Assembly: GCA_035048495.1 (NCBI GenBank)
Contig: CM068541.1
Coordinates: 8,129,929 to 8,193,928 of the forward strand
Origin: Euptelea pleiosperma
Lineage: Eukaryota; Streptophyta; Magnoliopsida; Ranunculales; Eupteleaceae
Direction of reading: 5' to 3'
Length of the DNA: 64,000 bases
The position numbers were made by a program, and so were the translations under genes. The notes under the pieces were generated by a model that worked only from the letters and a program-made list of their open reading frames with translations, did no database searches and was not told the DNA's origin. Below, piece by piece: positions 45,481 through 56,796 of this stretch. How positions within the stretch are numbered: the first letter of the stretch is position 1; every line of letters starts with the position of its first letter.

Positions 45481-45681
45481 GGGCCTGTTTGATTGCCAAT
45501 TTCCCTTGTTTAATAGCCATTTTAAAATGAGAATATTCTCGGGAAAACGAGATCTTCCCATCCAAGCTTGGAATTGACATTTCCATTCCACATAGGTGAG
45601 ACTTTGTTTCCACGACAATCCACCCTTATTTTCTCACATAATTGAAAATTGCATTTTTTCTCGGGTGCAATCAAACAGCCC
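45481..45681. mobile_element. MITE with GGGC-CTGTTTGATTGC ends
   Basis: GGGCCTGTTTGATTGC on the left mirrors GCAATCAAACAGCCC on the right. The subterminal parts are AT-rich and partly palindromic. The flanks AATAACAT and AATCAGAT agree in six of eight bases, so hAT is possible; a Tourist-like origin is the alternative. Confidence 0.6.
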
Positions 45682-46279
45682 AATCAGATATATTTTCCCA
45701 TGAAATTTTCCATGGGAATTTTTTTTTTCTCTGTGCGGTCAGATACGCTCTAAAACTATTTACGATACCGCACCTGCTTGAGCATGGCCAAAAAAATTAA
45801 TTTATATCAGTATTGTAGTCGGACTACTGAAAGTGACGCGCGAAATGCTACCAGCAATTATTCAATATTTGGTAACGTGGGGGAAAAGCGGAATGCGACA
45901 GTCGAAATAAATATAAGAGTTGAGAGGGGCAAGTGCTCAAAGCTTGTCCATTAGAAGGTTCGATGACGAGGTGCACCATGAAAGACCAACTCACAGGATT
46001 CTCTAGGAGAGAGAGAAGGGTTGTACCAGGCGCTCTACTTAGAAATTCTGTTGTCTCCGATGTCAAAGATATAGAGTCGCTTCTAGATTGGATTACCTGT
46101 TTCCAAAGATTCACTTTTCTTCTCCTTGTTTTTTCTTTTTCCTGTACAATTTCCCGCAAAGTCCTACCCATCAAAGGAAAGTAAGAATTGGGGTTGCACT
46201 GTTTGGCTCATTTTGTTGTCTAAACCCAATAATAACGTCTAACCTTGTCCGAATTTTTGTCTCGTGTATTAACTGTTAG
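45682..46279. other. Spacer with unassigned open frames
   Basis: Overlapping open frames on both strands (45848-46174 on -, 45933-46184 on +) show no recognisable domain. The plus one begins MLKACPLEGSMTRCTMKDQL. I cannot say whether either is expressed. Confidence 0.3.
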
Positions 46280-46677
46280 CAAGGTTTAAAAGGGGCCGTT
46301 ATAACGGTATAACGGACTGGGGGTGTTACCATTTTTTCAGTTATAACGAAAATAACGCTTAGGGGCAAAAATGGATAAAAAAAAATAACGGAAAAAAAAT
46401 GGCGCCAGAATTCAAATTTTGAATTTTGAAATTTGAATTTCAGATTTTCAAAAATGGAAAAATGGAAGATAACAGAAATAACGACCATTTTTTTCCTCAA
46501 AATTTTCAAAAAAATAAGGGTCGTTATTTTCGTTATAACGGAAAGATAATGGCTGTTATAACGAAAATAACGACAGTTATTTTCTAGGCGTTTTAATGGT
46601 ACGTAACGTAACGGGGGAGCTCTGAATCTGTTATAACGGCCGTTATTTTCATTATAACAGCCGTTTTTTAAAACATG
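46280..46677 (-). mobile_element. hAT-like MITE of the 'AACGG' family
   Basis: The ends CAAGGTTTAAAAGGGGCC and the complement of CATGTTTTAAAAAACGGC are inverted. The flanks ACTGTTAG and GTTGTTAG agree in six of eight bases. The interior is rich in GTTATAACGG. Confidence 0.7.
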
Positions 46678-47129
46678 GTTGTTAGACCACCATATATACA
46701 TTTTTCCATTTAATCCACACTTATAAAGAAAGTTTTTTTTATAGAAAACAACTCTACCGGATTTTACAAAACTTTATTTGTAGAATGGTCATTCTTTATT
46801 TTGAAAATCGAATACTTAATAGAATAGACAAAGACATGTGTTTAGGTTTAATTTTTTAGTTAGCTCAAATAATACATCTAATATAGATCAAGAATGCATG
46901 CATTACCATAATGCGACTACAGTCTGGTCCTCGATCTGGGGCCCAGGGAATCATTGGACCCACATATATAAGATGGAAGAATAAGAATCATTGGAGGTTG
47001 GACATAGTTGGAACCAAGAATGGGACTACAGTCTGGCCCCGAGCTAGCTAGGGACACCATTCATTGGTTCCTTATTGGGAGAAGAGGAAAAACGGAGATG
47101 ATCTAGTTTTTTGAAAGTAAATCGGGATG

Positions 47130-48775
47130 TCTTTGTTTAGTCTTTTTATAAGAGATGCCAGGGATAAAAACTGACATCGCATGCCACAAATTGAATTTGG
47201 ACAAACAATATCCACTCAAGAAGCAAAGACAGAGACATCTCATCCTAGAACGGTAGGAAGTGGTGGGAGAAGAAATAGAGAAGCTCATCACCGTCAGATT
47301 TATTCGTGAAGTGCAACATCTGACTTGGTTAGCAAACATATTAGCGGTCCAAAGAAGATTGGGAAAGTGAGGGTATGTTTTAACTACACGAACTTGGATA
47401 AGGCATATCCTAAGGATCCATACTCCCTTCCTCAAATAGATCAGATGGTGGAGGCGACATCAAGATATGAAATGCTATCATTTATGTACGAGTACTCTGA
47501 CTATAACCAGATCCTGTTATATGAACTAGATCAAGAGAAAATGACGTTCATCAGTAATAGAGGAGTATATTATTATCAAGTTATACCCTTTGGGCTTAAG
47601 AACGTGAGAACAACGTATCAACAGTTAGTTAACTGGATGTTCAACGATATGTTAAGCACTACCATAGATGTCTACATTGACAACATGTTGGTGAAATGTC
47701 ATACGCGAGAGCAACTACTCGAAGATCTCCAAAAGACCTTCGATCGATTTTGCAAGCACAAGAGATGAAACTCAATCCTACGAAGTGCACCTTCACAGTG
47801 ACTTCGAAAAGATTCCTTGGGTATATACTCATTAAAGGGGATAGAAGTTAACCTTGATTAGATCAAGGCATTGATGAAGATGTTGTCATCCAAAAATAAG
47901 AAGGAAGTGTAGAAGCTGGCAGGTTTGCTGCCTTGAATTAGTTCATATCTTGAACTTCAGACAAGTACAAGCCTTTGTTTTCTCTTTTGAAGAAGAACAA
48001 GCCTTCTCAGTACTAGACCGCGCAGTGTGAACATATATGCTTTCTAGATGTTGAAGGAGTACTTGGGAAAGCCCCTCATCCTATCTAAATTGGAACCATA
48101 TATTGAGGACCTTCGAGTTTACCAGGTAGCAACCGAGGAACCAATAAGTGCGGTACTATTTAGGATGACCGAACTAGAAGAAATGCTAGTGTACTCCATG
48201 ATCAAGACCCTAGTTGAAGCAAAAACACGATATTCAAAGATTAAGAAAAATGGCCTTAGCCTTGGTCGTACTTTGAAGAGGGAACGATTATGGTATTCAC
48301 TGAGTACCCTCTAAGGAACATACTTGGCAAGATTGACTTGTCGGGATGAATAGCAAAATGGGCCATGAAAAGTTGAAAAAAGACATGTTCTTGTAAGCTT
48401 TATCGTGACTTTCTTGCAGGAGCCATCACCCAACTAGGGGCAATGAAGAAGAAGAGCTCCCCTTCAATCTCGAGAGGCTTTAGAGGAAGATGCGTCCCTA
48501 GAAGGGTGGAGATTGGTCGCTAATGGATCCTCCAACGAGAATGGCTCAGGCATTGCTAATTCCTGATAACAGTACCAGACCAAACCAAGATTAAGAAGTC
48601 AGTAGGGTTAGGATTCTGTGCCTCTAACAATGAAGCGAAATAATAAGCGGTGATCTCAAGTCTCAGAATTGATTGAGACTTGGGGATAATGGAGCTAAAC
48701 GTATGCAATAACTCTTGATTTGTAAACCAATGCGAATAGATCTATCAAGCGAGAGACGGTCCCATGGAAACTTAT
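47130..48775 (+). pseudogene. Ty3/gypsy pol remnant: RT and start of RNase H
   Basis: The RT core reads in one long frame at 47325-47768: NYTNLDKAYPKDPYSLPQID, FMYEYSDYNQILLYELDQEK, VIPFGLKNVRTTYQQLVN and the catalytic region VYIDNMLVKC. The family has YIDD or YVDD there, so the second catalytic Asp is Asn. Upstream, IACHKLNLDKQYPLKKQ and FIREVQH join the protease-RT linker. Downstream are LNPTKCTFTV, FLGYI and RNase H words (PFNLERL, YQARDGPMETYL) with many stops. Homology is cut at about 48775 and resumes near 50660. It is non-functional. Confidence 0.82.
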
Positions 48776-49257
48776 CTATCTATACTATTATATAGTAAGA
48801 ACTTGAGGGGCGATGACAAGGGCTTTAAATGACATTTTTATAATTCTGGAAATATCCCTATGTTTTCTCTTTAATTTTCTTTAAATTTATAAAAAATTGT
48901 GAAAAAAAATACAAAATTAAATCTATTTGTAGAAAAGAATACTTATTTTCAAAAATTATAAAAAGGAATGCATAACCGTTCGAATCCGCGTCAACTTTTT
49001 CAAAAGATAATACCTTAAAAGTCCTTTAAGTAGCCGATTGAATTGGAGCCAAATTAGATTTAACGCCGATTCAATCGGCGCCAGAAAGGATTTGGCTTTG
49101 ATTCAATCGGCTATTCGACCGTTGCGCACATACCCGACCGTTGCTCATAAACTTTTATATCGGAAAAGTTTTTCATATTGTAATGTTGAAATATTAATCA
49201 AATAAATTTTATATTTATTTATCAAATAATTGAAAAAAAAAATTATAAGGGTCTAAC

Positions 49258-49604
49258 CATGGTTTTAAAAACGGCTGTCTAAACGGTAACGCCCCAAGCC
49301 TGTTTCCGTTAAAACCGTTTAAATATGTTTTATCGATTTTGAAAAAAATGGCCGTTAAAATCGTTTAAACAGCCGTTTAATTTTAAAAAAAAATTGTGAA
49401 AAAAAGGCCCTTAAATCCGTTTAATTCCATTAAATTTTATTTTTTTTTTAAAATTTTCAAATTTCAAAATTTGAATTTCAGCGCCACTTTTTCCGTTAAA
49501 ACCGTTAAAATCCGTTTAATTCCATTTTTTCCCCTGACCATTTTAACGGCCATTTAAACGGTAATGCCCCCAGTCCGTTTAACCGTTAACTCCTTTAAAC
49601 CTCG
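49258..49604 (+). mobile_element. hAT-like MITE of the 'AACGG' family
   Basis: The ends CATGGTTTTAAAAACGGC and CTCCTTTAAACCTCG are inverted. The flanks GGTCTAAC (49250-49257) and GGTTTAAC (49605-49612) agree in seven of eight bases. Confidence 0.75.
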
Positions 49605-49615
49605 GGTTTAACCAT

Positions 49616-49845
49616 TTCAAACGGAGTCAAAATGAGTTTGGCTCCATTTGCAATGGCGCCAAATCAGATTTGACTCCGTTTGAAACGGAACCAAAATGGT
49701 TTTGGCGCCGTTTGAAATGGAGCCAAATTCGTTTTGGTACCGTTTCAATTGGAGTCAAAATGGTAAGGGTAAAATTGGATTTAATCAAAAAAAGTTGTTT
49801 TGGCGTCGAAGGAAATGGCGCCAACCTATTGACGCCGATAGAAAC
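49616..49845. repeat. Interspersed ~25-bp palindromic words
   Basis: Variants of GTTTGAAACGGAGCCAAAAT and its complement alternate (GGCGCC centres, e.g. at about 49652 and 49703), and an earlier short block lies at 49060-49120 (GATTCAATCGGCGCCAGAAA). Confidence 0.55.
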
Positions 49846-49972
49846 GGCTATGTGTATTCGTTTTTATAATTTTTGGAAACAAGTATTCTTTTCTATATAT
49901 AGATTTAATTTTGTATTTTTTTTCACAATTTTCTATTAAATTTATACCTTTTATTTTTTTTTTTCAAAAATC

Positions 49973-50362
49973 CTTCTCAAAGACAAAAAAAAAATAAACA
50001 AAAAAACCTTTGTCAAAGTAAAAATTTAAGAGGCATCACCTTGCTTTCCATTAAATGCAAGCTAACAATACTATTTAAAAAAAGTACCACGTGGATGCCA
50101 CTAATCGATTGGATGTTTTGTCTTTTTCTACCACATAAATCTTAGCTTTTTTTTCTTTTTTTTTTTTTAATTTAAAAAACCCTCTTAAAGACAAAAAATA
50201 AAAAAACAAAAAAACAAAAAAACCTTTGTCAAAGTAAAAATTTAAGAGGCGTCACCTCTGCTTTCCATTAAATGGAAGCCAACAATACTATTTAAAAAAA
50301 AGTACCACGTGAATTGCACTAATGGAATGGATGTTTTGTCTTTTTCTACCACATATATCTTC
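49973..50362 (+). repeat. Direct duplication of ~170 bp
   Basis: The two units (49973-50142 and 50181-50362) share CCTTTGTCAAAGTAAAAATT, AACAATACTATTTAAAAAAA, AGTACCACGTG and GGATGTTTTGTCTTTTTCTA, separated by a T-rich spacer. Confidence 0.75.
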
Positions 50363-50364
50363 CG

Positions 50365-50615
50365 TCAAGTCAGCTTGATTAATGATTTCTAACCTTTCGA
50401 TTTGAGTAATCCAAATAATGATCAAAATCCACGGTTAAAAATCAACCCCTAAAACGACTCCAATTAAATGCTCAGAAATCACTAATCTGGCTGATTTTTG
50501 CAGGTAGGTCTACTTAGGGATGGGCCAACCATCCATACGGTCAGTGGTTTCTAAGAGTGTTCCACGTGTAACATGCTGCCACGTGTAAGGCGTATGTGCA
50601 TCCACATGGCATTCC
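50365..50615 (+). repeat. Foldback family, right half, arm type ii
   Basis: GTCAGCTTGATTAATGATTT, then ACTCCAATTAAATGCTCAG, GGGATGGGCCAACCATCCAT and an outer arm with CACGTGTAAGGC and GGCATTCCCCTAG. Confidence 0.6.
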
Positions 50616-50659
50616 CCTAGTTTGTCATTAATAAAGGATGTTGTGAGCACGTGGCCTAC

Positions 50660-51115
50660 TTTGTCGTGAAAGAATTTTAGCAAGTATGATTCATGCAAAT
50701 GCCTAGGACCGAGAACATGCATTTGAATGCCTTGGCATACTTAGCACCGGCGATGGAAGAAGATAAGATCTAGACTCAAAAATTCATAGTGGAGTTCCAA
50801 GAAGTCTCCAGTATACTCATCCCGAGAGACGCCAGCGTCATGGTAATCGAAACCCCAGTTGAGCGAACATGGATCAATGCCATCAAGGAGTACAAAGACT
50901 CTAGAAAATTGCCCGAGGACAAGCTGCATAACTCAAAAGGACTGTTGGAAAATACACCAAAGTTGACGGAGATATTACAGAACCTCGTTGGAGGGCCATT
51001 GTTAAAGTGCCTCACGCCACTTCAGGCCCATATGGTGCTCCGGAAAATACACCAGGGATAATGTGGGAACCATGCCGAGGCAATTTTCACTGGCACACAA
51101 AGCCTCAGCCAAGGG
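50660..51115 (+). pseudogene. gypsy pol: RNase H end and integrase zinc region
   Basis: The segment continues the broken pol. RNase H end words (MPRTENMHLNALAYLAPAME) are followed by an open frame (50789-51061) with ESRKLPEDKL-like linker text and the integrase N-terminal region PLLKCLTPLQAHMVLRKIHQ, then G*CGNHAEA. The HHCC zinc finger is incomplete and the catalytic D,D-35-E core is absent. A 22-base poly-A run follows (51185-51206), suggesting a further insertion or processed junction. Confidence 0.7.
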
Positions 51116-51246
51116 TAACAGCCTAACAGGAGTCAAATGGTGTATCTTTTGTCCGTGTCTAGCTAGTGAAATCTTTGATTATCCAAAAAAAAAAAAAAAA
51201 AAAAAACACTAACCAATAACCCCAAAACTCACTGATCTTAGGATAC

Positions 51247-52423
51247 CTGTGGGGGAAAAATATCTGATCTAACCCACATAATCTTCGAGGTCAGACGATT
51301 CGAATTTTGGTGATGATCGGATGACTCTGATGCTCTAGGATGAAACTACTTTCTCCTCTGCGAATGATAGGATGATCTCTAGATGAGATTTGGTTGTACC
51401 TGTTGACAAGACTCCGACGCTCAAGTCAGCTTAGGAAATGTAACAGGTTTCAAGAAAATAGTGAAAAGTTTCAGAGTTTAGGCTATCTGGATTTGAAGAG
51501 CAAGATCATTTTCTTAGTCCTGAGGGTCTCATATTTATACCCTTAGAACTGGCGTGACTCACCTTCCACGTGTTTAGTCATTATCAGTCAACGATGACTC
51601 AGATGGATTCTGTTATAAAACAGAATTTTATGGTTATATCTTGACTTCCTTAATTCGGTTATACCTGAAATAACTGAAGTGACACTAAGGTGGCATCCTT
51701 CGTGTCAGGTATTCGGATAAGGGGATGTCGAATTCGTGATAGTTCAACTAGCTGCCATGTGGCTAATATTCATTAGTTAAGAAATCGATTGTGTTCAAAA
51801 TACTTACCTCGTATGTAAGAGATCTTGTCACGTAAGTCATTTGACCTCATCTGGCTTTGCCGGGATGAGATTGAAATAGATCCCGTCAAGTAAGTCTGGT
51901 GACCTTGTCGGGATAAATGCATCCAGTCAGTCATGTAACCTTGTCGGGATGAGTTCCCGGGATGAGATGCTTAAGTCGCCAAGATAAGTTCCTGGGATGA
52001 GATGTTTGAGTTGCCGGGATGAGATGTTGGAGTTGCCAAGATGAGTTCCTGGGATGAGATGTTGGAGTTGCCAAGATGAGTTCCTGGGATGAGATGTTTG
52101 AGTTGCCGGGATGAGTTACCGGGATGAGATGTTGGAGTTGCCGGGATGAGATGTTGAAGTTCCCGGGATGAGATACTTGAGTTGCCAGGATGAGTTCCCG
52201 GGATAAGATGTTGGAGTTCCCGGGATGAGATAGAGTTGCCAGGATGAGTTCCCAGGATGAGATACTTGAGTTGCCAAGATGAGTTCCCGGGACGAGATGT
52301 TTGAGTTCCCGGAATGAGATACTTGAGTTGTCAGAATGAGTTCCCGGGATAAGATACTTGAGTTATCAAGATGAATTCCTAGGTTGAGATGTTAGAGTTG
52401 CCGAGATGAGTTCCCGGGATGAG
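51247..52423 (-). mobile_element. gypsy LTR fragment with minisatellite
   Basis: It starts CTGTGGGGGAAAAATATCTG as at 26391, and the two stay alignable over several hundred bases (e.g. TTATACCC near the start of both, GGTATTCGGATAAGGGG). Its orientation is opposite to the pol remnant just upstream, so it is not that element's own 3' LTR unless rearranged. The far end is replaced by the minisatellite at 51940-52423, and no terminal CA or TSD was found. Confidence 0.65.
51940..52423 (+). repeat. Minisatellite of ~17-18-bp half units
   Basis: GAGTTCCCGGGATGAGAT and GAGTTGCCAAGATGAG alternate about 25-28 times with point changes and spacer bases. The unit derives from the GTCGGGATGAG phrases dispersed in the solo LTR at 26391. 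Confidence 0.85.
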
Positions 52424-52963
52424 TGTACGTTAGAAATAATGCACCTTTTGAAATATCTTCAATGGATACACACCTCGAGATATGTGCACATCAATCCTTG
52501 AGATTCGTGTGAAAATTATGATACCCACAATACCCATTCTCAAATGACTACCCAATGCACCCATAAATATCATAAAACGTCTAACATGGAAAAAAATAAA
52601 TATAAACGCGGGCAAAAAAAAAGGAAATTCCCATATGAAAACAGGTAAAGGAAAAATAATACTTCTTTCCGATCAATCTACAGAACATTCTCCCAAATGG
52701 AAATGGAAACGTCAACACCACATTTTTGCAATTCTTATAGTCCTCTTGAGAGATGAAAGAGAAAAGCAACGAAACAGATGCTGAAGAGGCGGAACGGCGA
52801 TCAGATATTTCGCAGGCAGATATTTGGGGAGGAGAGAGAAAAAATGTGTGCCTAGATGAGTGGAGATGTTGAGAAGAAGCTTGGTGAGGCAAAGTTTATT
52901 GATGAACAACACGTACAAAGCAGCTGTTTATTTATTAAAGCACGACAAGGTCGAGTTTTTCAT
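52424..52963. other. UGT 3' flank, part repeated at 63.7 kb
   Basis: No gene was recognised. Bases 52567-52700 (ATCATAAAACGTCTAACATG, AGGTAAAGGAAAAATAATAC, TTCTTTCCGATC) recur at 63722-63833 with small changes. Confidence 0.5.
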
Positions 52964-54327
52964 TTACTCTTGAAGATCTTGTAGCTTCTGGATGAAACTA
53001 TCAATGTGGGAATTGTCGAAACCTTCGCTTGACAAAATGTCCTTCCACTTGGCGTGGTTTCCCCTTATTTCTCTCCCGACTTGGCTTTCTTCATCCATCG
53101 CCAATTTTACGGCTTTGCACACGCTCTCCCTCGTGAACCACCCGTCATCTTCCCTCCTTTCTACCTCCACCGCGGCCTTCAGATCGTCGACCATTATCCT
53201 TGTGTTCAGAAACTGATCTGACTTGTAGGGCGCCAGCACTATCTGGCACGCGTTCATCAAGGCCTCCCACATGACATTAAACCCACAGTGGCTCACGATA
53301 CACCCCACAGAGGGGTGCCCCAATATGAGTGTCTGCTGTACCCAGCCTCCGTGAACTACTCCTTTTCCCTTGATCCTCTCCTCGAACCCTTCGGCAATGC
53401 CTCCTCCACTGTTGCAGCTCCAATTGGCGGTTTCAAGACCACTAAAAACGGCAGCCCCGTAAGCTCTAAACCCAACACCAGCTCTTGAAACTGGTTCTTT
53501 TTCAAGTAGCATTCGGTTCCAAATGCACAGTACACTACCGAGCCAGCCTTGAAGCCGCCTAGCCACTTGGACCACCGCTCCTCCAACGGAGAGGTATGCT
53601 GTTTAGGGTAGAGATGCCCTACTACAAGCACTGGCTTCTCATACTGTCTCTCCATGTAGTCGCAGTAAGGGCCCTCGATCTCCCGGCACGTTCTGAAGGA
53701 GATGGCGTCGGCCTGCGTGAAGACAACCTTGTAAAATTCCAGTATTGAGGGAGCATCGCTGGATTTACAAAAACCAGCCATGGTACGGGCCTCAAAGGGA
53801 CGGAGCTTCAGTGGTGAAGGTGGAAATCCTGGCGGTGGGTTCATCATTTCGTGCCAAGTGTAGTACTTTTTGCCCTCGTCAATCCTATTCCCTGCGATGT
53901 ATGCAGTCATTGATGCGCTAAGAATGCAATAATAGATGGACTTGAAGCCAACCTGGCGTCCTATAGCTGGAATCCAGTAGGCAGAGTCGAAGAAGACGAA
54001 ATCGGGCTTCAAATTATGTAGAACAACTTCCACCTGGTCCCGCATTTGCTCCAAGGCCATCATCAAAGGAAAATCATTTCCGGGTGCGTCGTTGGTTGTC
54101 TCGGCGCCAGGTGGGAGGCCCTCAAAGTGTGGGACTACAAGCGGGACAAAGCAAATGAGATCGGGGTGGTGGTTGAGAGGCTCCAACTTGGGCTGTGTCT
54201 TGGTGGGCAAAAGGAAAGAGACTTTGTGACCTCTCTCGGCGAGCTTGTTGGCTAGCTGGAGGAAGGGAGTCATGTGGCCTACGGCAAGCCAGGGGAACAT
54301 GGCTACGTTAAACGTCGCTCTGGCCAT
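52964..54327 (-). pseudogene. UGT79-like glycosyltransferase, one frameshift
   Basis: Family 1 UDP-sugar glycosyltransferases of the UGT79 type transfer a sugar, often onto the sugar of a flavonoid or anthocyanin glycoside, in the cytosol. The start is the ATG at 54327 (MARATFNVAM). His18 in PWLAVGHMTPF is the catalytic base and D114 in FVFFDSAYW its partner. The C-terminal PSPG box (53213-53344) is complete at 44 residues, from WVQQTLILGHPSVGCIVSHC to KSDQ; its last residue Gln usually suits UDP-glucose. The first frame fails after about residue 312, near 53393, where one base appears to be missing just before EGFEERIKG, and stops at 53356. The rest continues in the next frame to a TAA at 52964. 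Apart from this shift, the length (about 454 codons) and all motifs are normal. It is a recent pseudogene, a null allele or a sequence error; acceptor unknown. Confidence 0.88.
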
Positions 54328-54460
54328 CTTCTCGTTTGTGCACTGCACTATTGAATCTGTCTTGGCTTTCGATATTTATTAGCAACCCACATTCATTAGC
54401 AACCTACTACCCATCTGTATTTCAGTATTTTGACTACCCACATTTATTATTATGGAAAAA

Positions 54461-54850
54461 GATGTAACAAGGTATGCCTGAAACTGTTCATTTGCGGAAG
54501 CGGCATTTTTGGTAGTCACGGCTGCCATCTGGGCCCACTGACCGCTTGGATGTTTATCCCATGCTTGGTGGATATACATACCAAAAATCACCTTGATTGA
54601 TAATCTATAACCATTAGATTTTAACACTTTTTAGCACCATTTAAGGCGTTCTTATAGCCATTGAATACAACCATATTTTGAGTACTAAAACCGACGGCTA
54701 AAAATCATTAAACAAGCTGATTTTTTTGTATGAATGTCTACTAAAGGGTAGGCTAAACATCCATGCGGTCAATGAGCCCAGATGGCAGTAGTGACTACCA
54801 AAAATGCCGCTTCCGCAAATGAAACGATCTCAGGTATACCTTGTTACATC
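54461..54850. mobile_element. Foldback element, outer arm type iii
   Basis: This is a complete 390-bp palindrome: GATGTAACAAGGTATGCCTG, TTTGCGGAAGCGGCATTTTT and GCCATCTGGGCCCACTGACC on the left are mirrored on the right, ending CTTGTTACATC. The inner part (CGCTTGGATGTTTATCCC, AAAATCACCTTGATTG) belongs to the shared foldback core. No TSD was found. It lies 134 bp upstream of the UGT start codon. Confidence 0.8.
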
Positions 54851-55089
54851 ACGACCCTTTTTATTTCTAAAAAGAAGAGAGATTATCGAGTGTTTCTAGA
54901 AAGACAAGGACATCATGTACGGGAGAGTTCGCCATTTAATCCTTTTTGAGTGGTAATTAAACACATGATTTAAAAAAAGTTCTAACGGTAACGCTCCACT
55001 ACCGTTAAAGCAAAAAATCCGAGGTTAACGTTTCTATTATTTTACTGTTATCAAGATTATTTTGAGAAAAAAAAAAACAATATAATAAT
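54851..55089. repeat. Short 'AACGG' repeat fragment
   Basis: GTTCTAACGGTAACGCTCCA and CTACCGTTAAAGC (54980-55010) match the MITE family but lack ends. Confidence 0.4.
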
Positions 55090-55520
55090 GTTTTGACTTT
55101 TTTTAGACTTGAATGTGAAGTCTTTTGCAAGCAACGTACCAATTTCCCTTGGATGGGAATTCTTCCATCTCCTTGTTCCTTCAATGTTGTGCCCCTTTCT
55201 AGCAAGTTCATCAACTACCTGGTTTCCTTCTCTATATACATGCTGAGCTCTCCACCTGATGTTTGCTCTTTCCAGATTCCTTCTAATACTTTTAATAAGA
55301 TTGTACAGTCTCCACGGGGGTTTGATGTTCCCATTTAGGCAGTTGATTATCATAGCCGAATCCCTTTCAATGATTAGCTTTTTGATGTTGAGTTGTTTTG
55401 CCAGTTTTATCCCGTCTTTCAATGTTGTCCCCTCGGTTATTGAGATCCAAATTTATATATTCAACTCCTTCAATTTTTCACGTTTCACTCTTTCAGCCTC
55501 CTCCTCCGCACCTTGATGGA
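55090..55520 (-). pseudogene. LINE RNase H-like domain fragment
   Basis: On the minus strand the frame reads KDGIKLAKQLNIKKLIIERD, SAMIINCLNG, LYNLIKSIRRNL and HVYREGNQVVDELARKGHNI, the RNase H-type C-terminal domain of plant LINEs. The conserved Asp after ER (ERDS) and the final N-x-x-V-D-x-L-A motif are present. The N-terminal strand lies in another frame upstream. No RT is attached, so it is a fragment. Confidence 0.75.
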
Positions 55521-56796
55521 CGTATACATCAACATTTATTAACAACCTAATACCCCATGTACCCTTCGTTAACTACCTTTAACTAACTAACCAAGGATTT
55601 AACTTGGGTTAGGCTTAGGCCTTGACGTACCGGGACCAGCCAATCTTTTTCATACGTACCCACATTTATTAACAACTTAATTACCCACATTTATTGAGTA
55701 CCACCATTTATTTAATTTTGAGTACCCACATTTATTAGCAACCTAACCCACTTTATTTTAAGTATCCACGTTTATCCGCAAACTAGTGTAGGGATGGGAA
55801 TGGATCGGGTTCAAGTCGGATCAGTGCTGATTCGGCCCCGATCCTATAAGAAAATATGCCGATCCGGTTCCGATATGATAAAAGATCGGATCACATAATC
55901 ATGATCAAGAACTGTTCCGGTAGGATTCAACCATGAAATAAAAAAATTATAATTATATAATATAAACTATATACTTTATCCACTCAAAATTGAAGTGTTT
56001 TACAATAATGATATAAAAAATACATAAAATTATCTTTATAATTACATATAACACATATTATACCATATTATATATATATATCAGATCAGTACATTCCCAA
56101 TCCGGTGTTGATCCGGTATGGAAAAATAACTGAAAATAACAGCCTTTATTTTCTGAGCGTTAAAAAGGTACATAACGCATTGGGGGAGGTTCAAATCCGT
56201 TAGGACGCCGTTATTTTCGTTATAATGGCCATTTTTTAAACCATGGTCTCTAAGAGTATGCTGCGTGTTCCATATTGTGGTTGGTCATCCATGATTTACT
56301 CCTATATGTCTACGTTTTTGCCATTGGTGGGCCATCCTAATGGTTTAGCTGATAGATACTATAGATTGAATATACAGCAATTTAGTATCATCCTAGCATG
56401 GGATCCCAAGGTCCAAACTCCCAATGGTCCTAAAGATACCCACACAATTCCCAACGAGCACTACAGGAACCCCAAAAACTACACACAAATTTCAAAGAGC
56501 ATCCAAATGGTTTGAATACATGCTACAGTAATGCTGCCATAAGCCATGCTTTTGGGCCCATCGATCCCATTCATGTTTGTCACATATTTGGTAATATTTG
56601 GTGGATGTACACCAAATCCTAGCTGGCCTGTATAGTGAAGTTTCAGATTTTCAAGAAAATCATAACCTTAGGCAAGTAAATGATTGGGAGTGAGTGACGA
56701 CCATCCAGTATAGATGGATGGATTTGATCTCAAGCACTCTTTATCTTTATGAAGCCGGAGAAGATAAGGGATACAACAGAGCTGTTTTGTTATATA
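55521..56796. other. Non-coding stretch with degenerate repeats
   Basis: At 55560-55790 ACCCACATTTATTA/GCAACCTA phrases recur. At 55800-56120 GGATCGGG...CCGATC words form a loose foldback around an AT-rich core. At 56120-56250 there is an AACGG-family fragment ending near AAACCATGG. An open frame at 56243-56515 is unrecognised. Confidence 0.4.

Larger units (their letters stand above)
48776..50620. mobile_element. Composite insertion inside the gypsy pol
   Basis: About 1.85 kb of AT-rich, non-coding DNA separates two parts of one gypsy RNase H region. The left edge, TCTATCTATACTATTATATA after an A, looks like a Helitron 5' end, but no matching hairpin-CTAG end was found. It contains an AACGG MITE (49258-49604), a degenerate repeat of GGCGCC/ATGGAGCCAAA words (49060-49120 and 49616-49845), a direct duplication (49973-50362) and a half foldback (50365-50615). 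Confidence 0.5.

Noticed and set aside
45848..46184. Overlapping frames on both strands
   Set aside because: Neither shows a domain, codon structure or splice context I could recognise.
51940..52423. CRISPR-like array
   Set aside because: The repeats are directly adjacent with no unique spacers; it is a minisatellite in plant LTR DNA.
54461..54850. TSD for the type iii foldback
   Set aside because: Flanking bases on the two sides do not match at 8 or 9 bp, so no superfamily was assigned.
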